From Glandiceps talaboti (taxonomy: Eukaryota; Hemichordata; Enteropneusta; Spengelidae): DNA of 27,500 nucleotides. The notes below the pieces were generated by a model. That model saw only the letters and a program-made list of their open reading frames with translations. It did no database searches and was not told the origin of the DNA. Below, piece by piece: positions 9,715 to 21,623 of this stretch (positions are counted from its first letter, which is position 1; each line of letters starts with the position of its first letter). Where the stretch lies: NCBI RefSeq assembly GCF_964340395.1, contig NC_135562.1, forward strand, positions 10,437,634 through 10,465,133, in the 5' to 3' direction. Both the position numbers and the translations under genes were made by a program.

Positions 9715-10160
9715 TATGCTATTCCAAACTGTAGTTAGTCTTGTCAAGTCTGTGCTCTGCATATGTAATTAACCTATTTACATATATTTTGGATTTCTTC
9801 CCAACCGTAATTAGTCTTGTCAAGTCTGTACTCTGCATATGTAATTAATCTATTTACATATATTTTGGGTTTATTCCAAACTGTATTCAGTCTTGTCAAG
9901 TCTGTGCTCTGCATATGTAATTAATCTATTTACATATATTTTGGGTTTATTCTAAACTAGTTAGTCTTGTCAAGTCTGCACTCTGCATGTGTAAGTAATC
10001 TGTTTACATATATTTTGGGTTTATTCTAAATTGTGGTTAGTCATGTCAAGTCTGTATTCTACATATGTAATCATTCTATTTGAAGATATTTTGGGTTTAT
10101 TCTAAGCTGTAGTTAGTCTTGTGAAGTCTGTACTCTGCATATGTAATTATTGTATTTCAT
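9715..10160 (+). repeat. 76-bp minisatellite, about six copies
   Basis: AGTCTTGTCAAGTCTGTRCTC begins at 9737, 9813, 9889, 9963, 10039 (as AGTCATG) and 10115, giving a period of 74-76 bp. Each unit continues with CTGCATATGTAATTAATCTA, a TTTACATATATTTTGGGTTT segment and TATTCYAAACTG. Copies diverge by a few bases each, more in the last two. Confidence 0.95.
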
Positions 10161-10371
10161 TTTGGTGTATATGTAGGTATCTGTTTAGAGACAAGTTGTC
10201 GATTTGATGTACAATTTGTTTAGGCATCTAGTGCTGTCATGTTAATCTTTTTTGGAGCTATTACTTACTCTTACTTTTCAGTCATTTTTTTGAGATAAAT
10301 AAAATATTTTTCCCCTAAACTGACTCCATTTGCTTTCAACAAGCACTACACTGATACTGCTGCAGTACACA

Positions 10372-10532
10372 GTATATTAGGTCCTACTCTAGCTGCTAGA
10401 CATCAGGCTTTCTCCTGATAGATATGATGGTGGAGAACACCCGAGCTATCATCCTCACTAGAGACCTTCAGTCACCTTCACAGTGAGCAGAATAGCCTGA
10501 GGGGTCTAGCAGCAAGACTAATTAGGTACATG
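10372..10532. repeat. Imperfect inverted repeat 3
   Basis: AGCTGCTAGACATCAGGCT (10391-10409) is matched by the complement of AGCCTGAGGGGTCTAGCAGC (10494-10513). Flanking TATTAGG and CTAATTA also pair. It could be a degraded foldback element. Confidence 0.5.
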
Positions 10533-10724
10533 ATTACTCGAGTATCGGAGCAACACTTTTTGATGGAATGAAAACAATCGTTCACTTGATGGTTAATACT
10601 GTTCTGAATCTAGAAATTTAAGCTTTGATGAAAATTTATTCATCAGTCACCACATGTTAAAGGAGATCAAGTTGGGGTGGGGGATGGGCTGTTTTTGTAC
10701 TAGCTGCATTCTACAGCATGCAAC

Positions 10725-11040
10725 TTCACTACGAGAAATTCAAATATTCAAATTAGCCATGGACTGACCTTTGTACCCTGGGCAGGGAATTCTGGGACTG
10801 GCACCCAATTACTATAATGCAGGTGGCACCAAGAGCATACTGTCGCTATCTGATATTTTAACAACCTTACAAGTCAATTAGACAGGAACAATCGACAGAG
10901 TGATAGATAGGGACACTGGTGACATCAGCATAAGTAATTGGGCTCCAATCCCACAATTCCCTAGCCCAGTGTACAGAGATCAGTTCATGGTTAATTTCAA
11001 TAAACTTACGTGTCTTATTTTCAGAGAAGTTGTGTGATGT
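10725..11040. mobile_element. Foldback MITE-like inverted repeat 4
   Basis: Arms of about 85 bp: the left arm, about 10746-10832, reads CAAATTAGCCATGGACTGAC and then CTGGGCAGGGAATTCTGGGA, followed by CCCAATTACT. The reverse complement of about 10917-11005 reads AAATTAACCATGAACTGATC, CTGGGCTAGGGAATTGTGGGA and CCCAATTACT. The arms are clearly homologous and the centre is unpaired. No target duplication was identified. Confidence 0.7.
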
Positions 11041-11845
11041 AATATGGTGAAAGAAACTTGTTGAGACTTTGCTGGACATAAACTAAAGCAGCTAGGACAA
11101 AATCAGTCTTGTTGTTTGTTCCATTTTTACGTACCAGTTGGCAACCTGCATTTGATAGACAAGGCTGGGTCTTACTGGCTCATTAGTGGACAACTCTAGA
11201 AAAATGACCACCCATAAATTTGCTTTCTAACTATAAATCCTCTACTCATTTGATCAGATTTATATCAGATAGTAAATTTCCTATCGGTCAATGAGTAGTC
11301 AAACTGCATTCAAGTATGCCTTTTTGTAGATGTAATACTTTAAGGCAAAAAATTAAAGCAAAGAATTTATTTTTTAAAAAGCAAACAAACATTAATATGA
11401 TAGAGAGGTACTCATATCTATTGTAACTATCTCTACCATATTTACCTTTCAGAATCCTTAGACTTAACTTCATTTGTCTGCATGAGTGGGAAGGTATGTA
11501 TTCCCCAAATTTTCAAACATGGGTGTGTGGCCCAAATTCAAACTTGTATATTCCAAAAAACAATAAATGTTAGCGATTTCCAGTTACAATCATCACCTTT
11601 ATTCTTATGCTGTGAAGGTATTTCTAAACCATGGAAAATATTTCTCGTGTTATCAACCACATAATTATGGAGAAAGATCATTCCATATTTAGGGATCTTT
11701 TGGGGTGGCACATTCCTTTATACTTTTCAATTGGTGTAAACACCCCCCCCCCCCCCCCCTGGCATGTAAGCTGAAATTTTGGATATATATGTGTGTGTGT
11801 GTGTGTGTGAGCATATAAATGATACAAAGTCTAAAAATAATTAGT

Positions 11846-11851
11846 TTTATT
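11846..11851 (-). terminator. Candidate polyadenylation signal of PARPBP
   Basis: TTTATT on the plus strand is AATAAA on the minus strand, about 540 bp past the PARPBP stop codon. Others occur in this AT-rich DNA, so the choice is weak. Confidence 0.25.
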
Positions 11852-12389
11852 TACATACAATATACTGAATATATTATATATCACAATATTGAAAAGCAAA
11901 CGGTTATTTTTACTTTTGAAGAAATATTTTAAACACTAGAAAATGAATTAAATTGAGTTAAAGTAATTGGTAATAATTCTCATGACTCATTTGTCTTTAC
12001 AAATTAAATGTTGTCAAGTACTTATTTGGCCATCAGCAGCTGTGGAATATCTTCAGGGATGTAGATAAGAGTCAGTAGTTGGCAAACTGCACGATGTTTT
12101 ACTGTAGGTACTTTTTTCAGGAATTTGTTTCAAATTTCTTTGCTTCAACCAGTATATTTCCATAGGTGAGCAGATTCATAGTCCTGGTTTGTAGGATATT
12201 ACCACCTACTGTTCACATTTGACTGGCTACTTTTACAATTACCTACATTCCTGGTCTTCAAATACCACACTCTGTATTACAGTCACCCTTGAGATATTGG
12301 CAGTCGTCCTACTGCATATGTAACAAGTCATCTTAGTGGTCAAATCATTGTTACCATCTAGCCAAATTGTGATAACTACCAATAAGATA

Positions 12390-12938
12390 TCATTTTCCAA
12401 AGAAATGTGTCAGTTGTTTTTGACCTTTCTGTAATGGGATCATTTTCTTCTTTGTCCTTCCTGATGATGGTTTTGGCGCTTTTTTACTGAGATTATTTTT
12501 TGGAGCTTTTTTACTCAGATTATTTTCTTTTACACTTATCTCAGGCTCTTTAGATTTTCTTTGTTTTTTTCTGTTGCATTCCATGGGTTTGTTGTGATTC
12601 TTATCCTCGCAGTCACTGATTTCATCATCTCCGATTTCTTCTAAGATTCTTTTCCTAAGTTCTGTTCTCCTTTCATGATTGTTGGTATCAGTTCTATCTG
12701 CTGTTGTGGCATCTTGATTGACAGGTGCAGTACTACTATGATTGACAGGTGAAGCATCATGATTGACAGGTGAACCATCATGACTGGCATGTATGACATC
12801 ATGACTGACAGGTGTGACTCCATGATTGACAGGTGATGTACAATCTTCATAGGTTAATCTAGTTGATTCATTCTCTTTCAACAAGTTGTCATCAGCCCAA
12901 GCCATACATGATTTATAGCCCATATATGATAAAGATTT
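12390..12938 (-). CDS. PARPBP: PARPBP exon 11: disordered C-terminus with PIP box
   Basis: 182 codons plus TGA, phase 0. The acceptor is TTAATTGTAG. It opens [14 protein letters not shown], which corresponds to the human region after the RERI helix. It continues with a degenerate Pro-Val-Asn-His repeat, an acidic patch ([10 protein letters not shown]) that could include a SUMO-interaction site, lysine-rich nuclear-localisation-like clusters, the duplicated NNLSKKAPK, and ends in the PIP box. Confidence 0.95.
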   Translation of the reverse strand, partial: KSLSYMGYKSCMAWADDNLLKENESTRLTYEDCTSPVNHGVTPVSHDVIHASHDGSPVNHDASPVNHSSTAPVNQDATTADRTDTNNHERRTELRKRILEEIGDDEISDCEDKNHNKPMECNRKKQRKSKEPEISVKENNLSKKAPKNNLSKKAPKPSSGRTKKKMIPLQKGQKQLTHFFGK

Positions 12939-13631
12939 CTACAATTAAAAAGAAAAATAATCAGAAATGAATCAAATTTCCTATGTATATCTAACTACAT
13001 CACACCAACATATGTAAACTCTTATGACAAAACAAACAGCACATTTCAAAATGGATTAAAGTGAGAGGTTGTATTGACATTGTATTCTTCAGGTGATCTG
13101 ATCTGATTTGTTACCTAGGTGATCTGATTTGTTACCTAGGTGATCTGATTTGTTTCTTAGGTGATCTGATTTGTTTCTTAGGTGATCTGATTTGTTTCTT
13201 AGGTGATTTGATCTGATTTGTTACCTAGGTGATCTGATCTGATTTGTTACCTAGGTGATCAGATTTGTTTCTTAGGTGATCTGATTAGTTACTTGACAGT
13301 TAGCTTCTTTTAACATACCTTTTTTCCACTAAGGTTTTGAAGCACTCTTTCTCTCAGTGATTGGTTCTCTGGATCAGTTGGACACTCAACATCTGGTGAC
13401 CTGGTCATAAACCAATCAAATCATTAGTTAGTAGGTGTTATCCTTTATACCTTCTATCATGAAAAGTGTTTTTTTTTGTTGACAAAGTTCTAATATTTCT
13501 ATCCTCTTCTACAATAATTTATTCAACTTTGAACCAATGAAAAAGGGTATTCAGAAACTCGTCAGTGGCAATTCTATGCTTTGCACATGTAAAAAATGTT
13601 TATACATATACATATACATATATATATATAT

Positions 13632-13720
<89 letters not shown>

Positions 13721-14314
13721 CATACATACAGTCACACACACACACACACATCCAGGTTTTAACCACTGCAAGGGAGGGTGTTCTGAGCAAAAGCCCCCTC
13801 CCCCCACCCACCCACACACACACACACACAAACACACACATTTTGAGAAAAGGTTACAATGACAGTGCCCAGGGTTCTAACGTGGCTCGGTATGGTAATT
13901 CACACCTTCCTAGTGGCTGGGCAGATCATGTACACCAATAGCCTTATTGCTAAAAATACTTACCTAAATTGAGAAAGTAAGGATGGGAATCTGATTGGTG
14001 TTTTCTGACTGGAGTAATTGTCAGTTAATACATCCACTGAAGTCATACTAATCTCTTTACTAGCTTCAATGTCTAGTAAAGATTGTAATGTTTTCATGAT
14101 TTGTCGTCCTGCCATACTTCCACCATTAGCTAAAGACTGTTAATGTGAAATAGAAAGAGTGACATTAGTTGAACTCACTCATACAGACATCTTTGCAAGC
14201 TAGTCTGGAAGATAAACACACACACACACACACACAAACCCCTACATACATACATGCATGCATGCTTGTATGTATGTATGTATGTATGTATGTATGTATG
14301 TATGTATGTATGTA

Positions 14315-14370
<56 letters not shown>

Positions 14371-17300
14371 TGTATGTATGCTTGCATGCATATATGTATT
14401 TACGTATGTATATACATGTACGTACGGACGTACGTATGTATGTATGTATGTATGTATGTATGTATGTATGTATGTATGTTTGTACATATCAAATAATTCA
14501 AACTCCAAAACAGAACTGTTTACACAACTGTGACATCTACTGTGATGATACTTACAAGACGAGGACTTTCACCAAGACGCACACATTTGATCCCATCTCC
14601 ACACAATGAAGTCACCTCTTTCTGTAATTGTTCAAAGACAACATCCAGACTGGATTTTCTGAGTTTGACATCACTGGATTTACACAATGTTTTCTTGATG
14701 ACTTGAAGAATTCTACTAATGCCAGATCTGTGGGGGTCAAAGGTCAAAGGTCCGATCAAACAGTAACTTTAAATAAGAAATTTACTCTCTAACACCAGTA
14801 GACATGATTAAATATTGAGTAATGAAATTTCTACTAACGGAGTCAAAATGTTGCTTGGAAGAGAATCACAAATTTTTGCCAAAGTCTTGTCAGTGAAAAT
14901 TTCGGATTTGCTTCCAAGACATTTTTTAAAATTTTTTTTATTCTGTGAGTGGAAATTTCCATTACTAAGTATGAACCCAGAGTACACGAACATTCATTCT
15001 TGCATGATTAAAAAATGTTTTAGAACTTGGAATAACATAAGAACCCGTCTACTTGTAACAAAAGTCATTGCCAAAAAATAGACTGTTTAAGAGAATTTAG
15101 TTGATTATCAAAATATTTGCTGTATGTTATTAAACTATTTAGGCCTACAAAAAAAATTGTTTGGTTCTAATTACCCAACCCCACCCAGGTTTACACGCTG
15201 ACCCTGAACTTTTTTTTAACGTATTGGAGAAAGAAATTATAAAATCAAGAAAATTGTGAAGTCTCGCAAGAAATAGTGGATGCGGAAAAAGACATCAACT
15301 TAAAAAGAGAATATAAAACTATTCTTCCAATCTGTAATGGCTGTACATCTGATGGGAAGAAACCAATAACACAGAGACCATATGGAAAACAACGGAAAAC
15401 ATAACTACCTGAGCTAGACACTCACATATGAAAAAAAAATTACAAAAATAAAATTAAACATTTACCTACCCTACCTATTCTACAATTGAGCAAAATCAGA
15501 AAAACATAATTTTTTTGTTAGGCCTTACCTTGTGTTTGGATCTTCTTCAATAATGGTCTGCATCTTCTGTATCATGTTAACAAATTCACACATTCCTTTG
15601 ATGTAGGGTGCCAGCGGAGACTCTTCACTGCAAACATGGTGAACGCCACCAAGTCGTGTTTTCATTACAAATGACACAGCAGTCTGGTGGTTGTTAAGAT
15701 AGAAAAAATAATTAGCATTACAGTTACCATTTGGATGAGGATTGGGTAGATTGGGTAGATTGAGAGATAACATACAGAATGTGCATAAAATAGCACATTT
15801 GGATAAGGCCAAAAAAAAAAAATATATATATATCTGGTTCTGGTCAGCGCACGCGTGCCCTGAATACTCCTTTTTTTTCCGATCATTTCTGCTTTCCTGT
15901 TCCTTATTTATTCCTGATATCAGGAGAACAAGCAGCTGAACTCTACCCTACAAGCCAAGACTGCTTAAATACAAAGCCTAAACTGCTTCGAAGAAAAAGG
16001 AAGTTTTTCAAGAGATAAATAAGATAGAACAGAGTATGTAAAGTGTCAAAAAAATGTGTATTTACTAATTTGCAAAAAAAAGAAAAAAAAAAGAAAAAAA
16101 AAATTCGCGTCGTCGCACCACTTTAGAAAGTTTACCCTGACCAGAACCAGATATATATTTTTTTGCCTAACACAAAATCAGGCATTGATCACATGTATAG
16201 TGTTCTGCACCCATTATTGGGACCATACCATTATACCAGTGGGATGGTTGACCCTCATTGAGGGATACAACACTATCTGTTTTCAACATATTTTACTGCA
16301 CTCACCTGACACATAGGCATATTCTTGGTCCTTGCCAATCGTTTTAGAGCTGTGAATGCCAGGTGGTCTAGTTCTCTATCAGGAGTGTTGAGACATCTGG
16401 CTAATGCTATTTCATTCCTGGTATTGACCAATAGTGACATGTATGCAAATATAGTCCTTCGGATGTGAATCTGAAATACAATGAGTGTAATGATCCAGTT
16501 ATCAGAAATCTCACATTCTATAGCCTATAGGGGAATTGCCAGCTATGACAATTTTCAGGATATGCATCAAACAACTGGAGGAACAGACAGTGCATTACAG
16601 ATAGTATTCCATACTGCTGTACCAACTGTCAACCATGTACCTGGCCATATATGTGCCTTTTCTCTGTAAACTGTGCCTTAAAGTGGCCACATGGATGAGA
16701 ATTAGGAATTTATTTTTGATTTTTGATTTAATGTCTTCCTACTTGAAAGATCACTGTGAAACAACATTGACTAAGTCTGTGTTTGTAACAAAATAAATTA
16801 CAAAAGATTAATAAATGTGTAAAATGTTTGTTATTGTATGTACAATAATAAACTTTTTACACTTTTTTTTTTTAATTTTTTTTTTTAGCTTTTTGCAATG
16901 TTTAAAGTTACAAACACAGACTTTGTCAATGTTGTTTCACATTGGTTTTTCAAGTAGGAAGCCATGATAAAATTGTTTTATAAATAAAAAATCCAAAATA
17001 AATATAATAAATATCCCAACCTCACCCATATGGCTACTTGTGTACTCTGTAACTCTTTAACAGAGCCTTAATGAATCCACAGTAATACTAAAATCATGAA
17101 ATATTTGAGAAATCAGACTATTAGTATTACCAAAGCACCAAGAACATTACTATTCAAATCTTGGATCCATGCAAAATAAATTAACAAAAAGAACACTCAA
17201 TATGAGAATGCAGAAATTTTCATTTTTTCCTACAGATGTCCTAGAGAAACTTTCTTCCCCTACTATAACAGTAAAACCTTAATTACAGGGTGAAAGGTCA

Positions 17301-20300
17301 AAGTGGTTTACTTTATGTACCTTAGTCCCAGTTCCCCATCTCTATTCCCACATCCCTTTGTCTTACCTCAGTAACAGACCTCCTCTGTAGTGATTGATTG
17401 TGGGGTGAAAGGTCAGAGTGGTTTACTTCATTCCAATCCTTCACTTCCATTGATAACTGTATGTTTGTTAGTTCTGTGTTACTTTCTTCCAGTGGAGTTT
17501 CCACACTGACAAGAGCCACTTGTTGGCTGCCAAATAATCCTGTCAATAACATCAACTGTAACAAGAACAGACATAAAACAATTTACTGATGTTTGAAAAC
17601 ATTCATTTACATAAATCATAACAATTGTACGATTAAGCTACCATCTTCATAACAATATTTATAAATGTGGGCGAATCAATTATAAAAATCCTGACAAAAA
17701 TTGCATACAATAACACCAAAGTAAAGCCTTTTCTGTATGTACCACAATCGTTTACAGCATCCATATCAAGTGTACAAGTATACTTTTTCATTTGCTAATT
17801 GACCACATTAGTTAGAAAGGCCACATGCTAGGTTTGTAAATAAACCAATTGAAACAGTATACTTTTACACTTGATATGAATGCTATAAACAAGAGTAGCA
17901 CATAGATAAAGTGCTTTACTTCAGTGTTACTCGTTGTAACTTCTGTGACTTTTCTCTCTAATACAGTTGGTATATTGAAGTATGTTTGCAATCTGATTAT
18001 TGGTGCATAGAACAGGTGTACATGATCAGCCCAGTCAGTAGGAAGGTGTGTCTCTTAGCAAGTAAAGCCAGTGATCTCTTCAGGTTAGTTTGTATGGATG
18101 GTTAGTGATTTGCAAAGTAAATTCCATAGCAAAACCACGATAGTTTGCAAAATGATTTGCATAATGGTCATCATTATAATATGCATATGTTCAACATTGA
18201 AACATACTTTGACATGTTTAATTTACCAAATACATACATGGACATTATGATCAACCATTTCTCTTCATGTGAAAGTATTATCACGATATTGTCATTCAAA
18301 GATTACTAAAACTCAAGGAAGTAGAACACTTTTGAAGCACAGCAGAAACCTGTCAAGCATGGCAGTCTTGGTGGCAAGGATGGTGGTAGCAACATGCTCT
18401 CTATATTGGGGAGAACACTGGGTATGTTTGCTGAACTCTGGTTGCTGTGTGTAACCTATGATGGTCAAATGATTAGAATGGCTTGCTCGTTATCTACACG
18501 TTGCCAGTACAAGGGTGCACACACGCCACTAAAACTTGCCTCTGAAGAGCTTGAAATAAGTCCATGATTGTGTCCAAGTGTACTGTATAAATGGGAAACT
18601 AGTAGGACAGGGGTTGCTATGTGAAGGATTCAATGTCATGTACTTAGACAGGTAGCAGACATTGTATGCTCCCAAAGGAGATTTGGAAGTATAGAGGGCC
18701 AATGTGTTGTTATAAATGTAAAGCATTTTAAGCAATGTGGCAAACTGATATATATGCATTATATAGGAGCCATGGAATGAGAATGCAGTTCTCTAAGCAC
18801 CTTGTTACGAGGGCACATTTGTCATTAAATGGCTAATATTTCTGTATTTTAGAAGCAATGGGACCTGTTTCTTGTAGGACATTGCTAATATTATTTTTTT
18901 AAAGTAAATATTTATTCCAATTTAACACAAATGATAATGATTTAATTTATTAATTAACTTGCCTGCATCTTGTCTTGTGGTTGACCTATGATAATATATT
19001 TAGTGTTCTTTCTGAAAACATTTGATTTGTTTTCATCCTTTTCTAGATACACTTTCATCCTGTGATATACATCACACATATCAACTGTGTTACATTTCAC
19101 TAGGAATTCCTTGTAACCATCGGCAACTTTCTGTGTTTGATCAGATTTGATACTCATGTCTGGATCCATCTTTTGATTCATGACACTTTTTGCCATCTGT
19201 AAAACATCACTGGTTTCTACATCAAAGTCACCATTTTCCTGCAATTTACAAACAAAAAAATGAGAATGAAAAGATTGTTTATGTCAATAGAATTATGTTT
19301 GCTTTGAAGAATACTGCAAACATCAATATTTTCCTTTCTTAAAAATTCTTTGAATCTCCTGTCTGCAACTATTTCTCAAAAACAACATTCTGTACATTAT
19401 TTATTCTGTCATTGTTAATTTATGCTAATATATGCAGTGGGGTTATAAAATGCATGTTAGCAGCCACATATTATGGAATATAACTTTCCTTCTCATTGAT
19501 GAAACTTGTCACATTTTCAAGACTCAAAGAAAACTAACATGTCACAATCAGGACATACAGACATGTGTTCAATGTGATGCAATGTGTTTATAATCCACAT
19601 AATTTAAAGAAGTATTAACACAAATGTACATCACAGAGGATTGTTTATGCAATGGTCAAGCGATATGTTTTGAAATAGTAGTGTTTTTGTCCCACAGTGT
19701 TTGTCTCAGGAAAGACCACCACTTCACATTCATTATGAGAACAGGGGCTGTAAAATATCAACAGTGTTGTAAAATATCAACAGGGTTGTAAAATATCAAG
19801 TGTTGTAAAATATCAACAGAGATGTAAAATATCAACAGGGTTGTAAAATATCAACAGGGGTTGTAAAATATCAACAGGGTTGTAAAATATCAACAGAACT
19901 GTAGAGGCTTAAAATATACTTTGAAAAAAAAGAATAAATATATATATATAATACACACACTTATTAATATTCTTTTATTAGTTTGTAGTTCTTACCTGTT
20001 TGTGTAGGTCTGCTAACAATAACTGTATTGCAATGAGGAAGTCCTCTTGACCAATCACAGTCTCTCTCTCATTATTCCCAACTTTGTGTTTGCGGTACAG
20101 TGCCAGGATGTAACTTGTTATAGTCAAGACTTGGATTTCACATTGACAGTCATTCACTTCAGACAATGTGTTGTTGGATAATAGTATAACCTGTGTATCT
20201 ATGTAGATACAAAATAAACGATGGAGTTATAGAGTTAGTGTCCTGTCATATCAGTGTAGCTACACAATACACGTACCAGGGACACACAGACAGGAAGAAC

Positions 20301-21558
20301 AGCGCCCTCACAGTCAATTGTACAAAGGACAATTGAGAACCCAAGTAAGAGAAGGATAGGAAATAAGCTAGTTCTGTTTTGTTCAAATTATTGTTATTTG
20401 TGTATAAACAACCCCCCCCCCCCCAAGTAGCATGAGAATTAAAATTTACAATGACAACACTATATAGAAGTGAAATAAAACGTACCAACACATCCCTTGT
20501 CACAGAACTTTGAGTCAGTTTTAATGAAATTCAATCATACACAGTGGTGAAGAAGTCCACTCACACGGAGCCCGCAGGTGCTATGTTTGCCGGGCATGGG
20601 TGACTCTGGGATAGCCTGTGGACTGACTGGGAAAGCCTTGACAGTTCCACAGCAACATGATATAGAGTGTGCTACATAGCCCTGTCACATAGTCCCAAAC
20701 TCTGTAGCATTTGTGTTTGTTTGTTTGGGTGTATTTGGTGCATAACAGAAAATCCCTGGGAGGAATTCCCAGCACAAAAATTATTTAAAAAAAAAAAGAA
20801 GTCCACTGTCTATGATTCAATGGACATCCTGTTATATCAGACAATAGAAAGGGTTAAAAGGTGCAGGTCTTTTTTTTTTCAAATAAAAGAATTTAAGTTC
20901 CTTTTTTTTAAAAGAATGTAATGCAAATGGTTGTAAAATATCACATACCACATACATATCTATATATAAATAACATGCATATTCAATTTAAAATTTCGCA
21001 GTACACATGTCCCCTAGAGTGAATGAGTCTTACACAGCATTCAGCCAGAGATCGTGTGACAAACTACAAACTAACTATAGAAACAAACTATATTTGTGAG
21101 GTGACATTGCACAAAATCTATATAACAAGGAAATGAAATTACCATCATTAACACTTGTATCTTGTTGTAATAGTTTGTTTACTGTGATGGAGACATCCAA
21201 ATTATCAGCAGGTTGGATAATGTAATACACCAAGGCTGGCTGACTTTCTGTAAGGATAGGATAATTATCGTCAAAAATTGTGGTTGTACATGCACACATA
21301 GACACACATAGGCACATATGGACACACATAGGCACACATATATGTAAGTGTCTCACAGGAGAGAACAGCACTCGATGCAATATTAGTAGCAGAGCATTAT
21401 AAACTAAATCCACTGAGATGTCATAACATTACTCATAACATGCTTCCTCAGCAAATCAAATGACTGATAAATTGTGATTGTCAAGGTCGATATCTACACT
21501 TAGGGGGATATATATATATATTTATAGGCACTCGAATAAATTTGTATGATTAAAAATT

Positions 21559-21623
<65 letters not shown>

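Larger units (their letters stand above)
9081..12389. other. Convergent intergenic region between receptor and PARPBP 3' ends
   Basis: Both neighbouring genes end here. It holds the receptor 3' untranslated region, a possible coding-like relic (9119-9297), a 76-bp minisatellite, two foldback repeats, a poly(C) run (11744-11759) next to a (GT)n run (11790-11809), and candidate polyadenylation signals for PARPBP. I see no further gene. The open frames at 10867-11079 (in a foldback arm), 11288-11473 and 11482-11664 look random. Confidence 0.6.

Noticed and set aside
13537-13941. Frames of up to 134 codons around the (TA)n tract
   Set aside because: Tyr-Ile and Thr-His runs from dinucleotide repeats; the interval is an intron of PARPBP.
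14169-14609. 146-codon plus-strand frame
   Set aside because: Mostly Tyr-Val-Cys-Met repeat translation, and antisense to PARPBP exon 8 at its end.
14950-14960. NF-kappaB-like GGAAATTTCC
   Set aside because: Part of a foldback element arm in a PARPBP intron and far from the IL-17 promoter, so probably chance.
18269-18454. 61-codon plus-strand frame in PARPBP intron 4
   Set aside because: No domain, no splice support, and antisense to the host gene.
20191-20198. Downstream acceptor for PARPBP exon 3 (exon start 20190)
   Set aside because: From the phase-1 end of exon 2 it gives a stop codon after about ten codons; the acceptor eight bases upstream keeps the frame.
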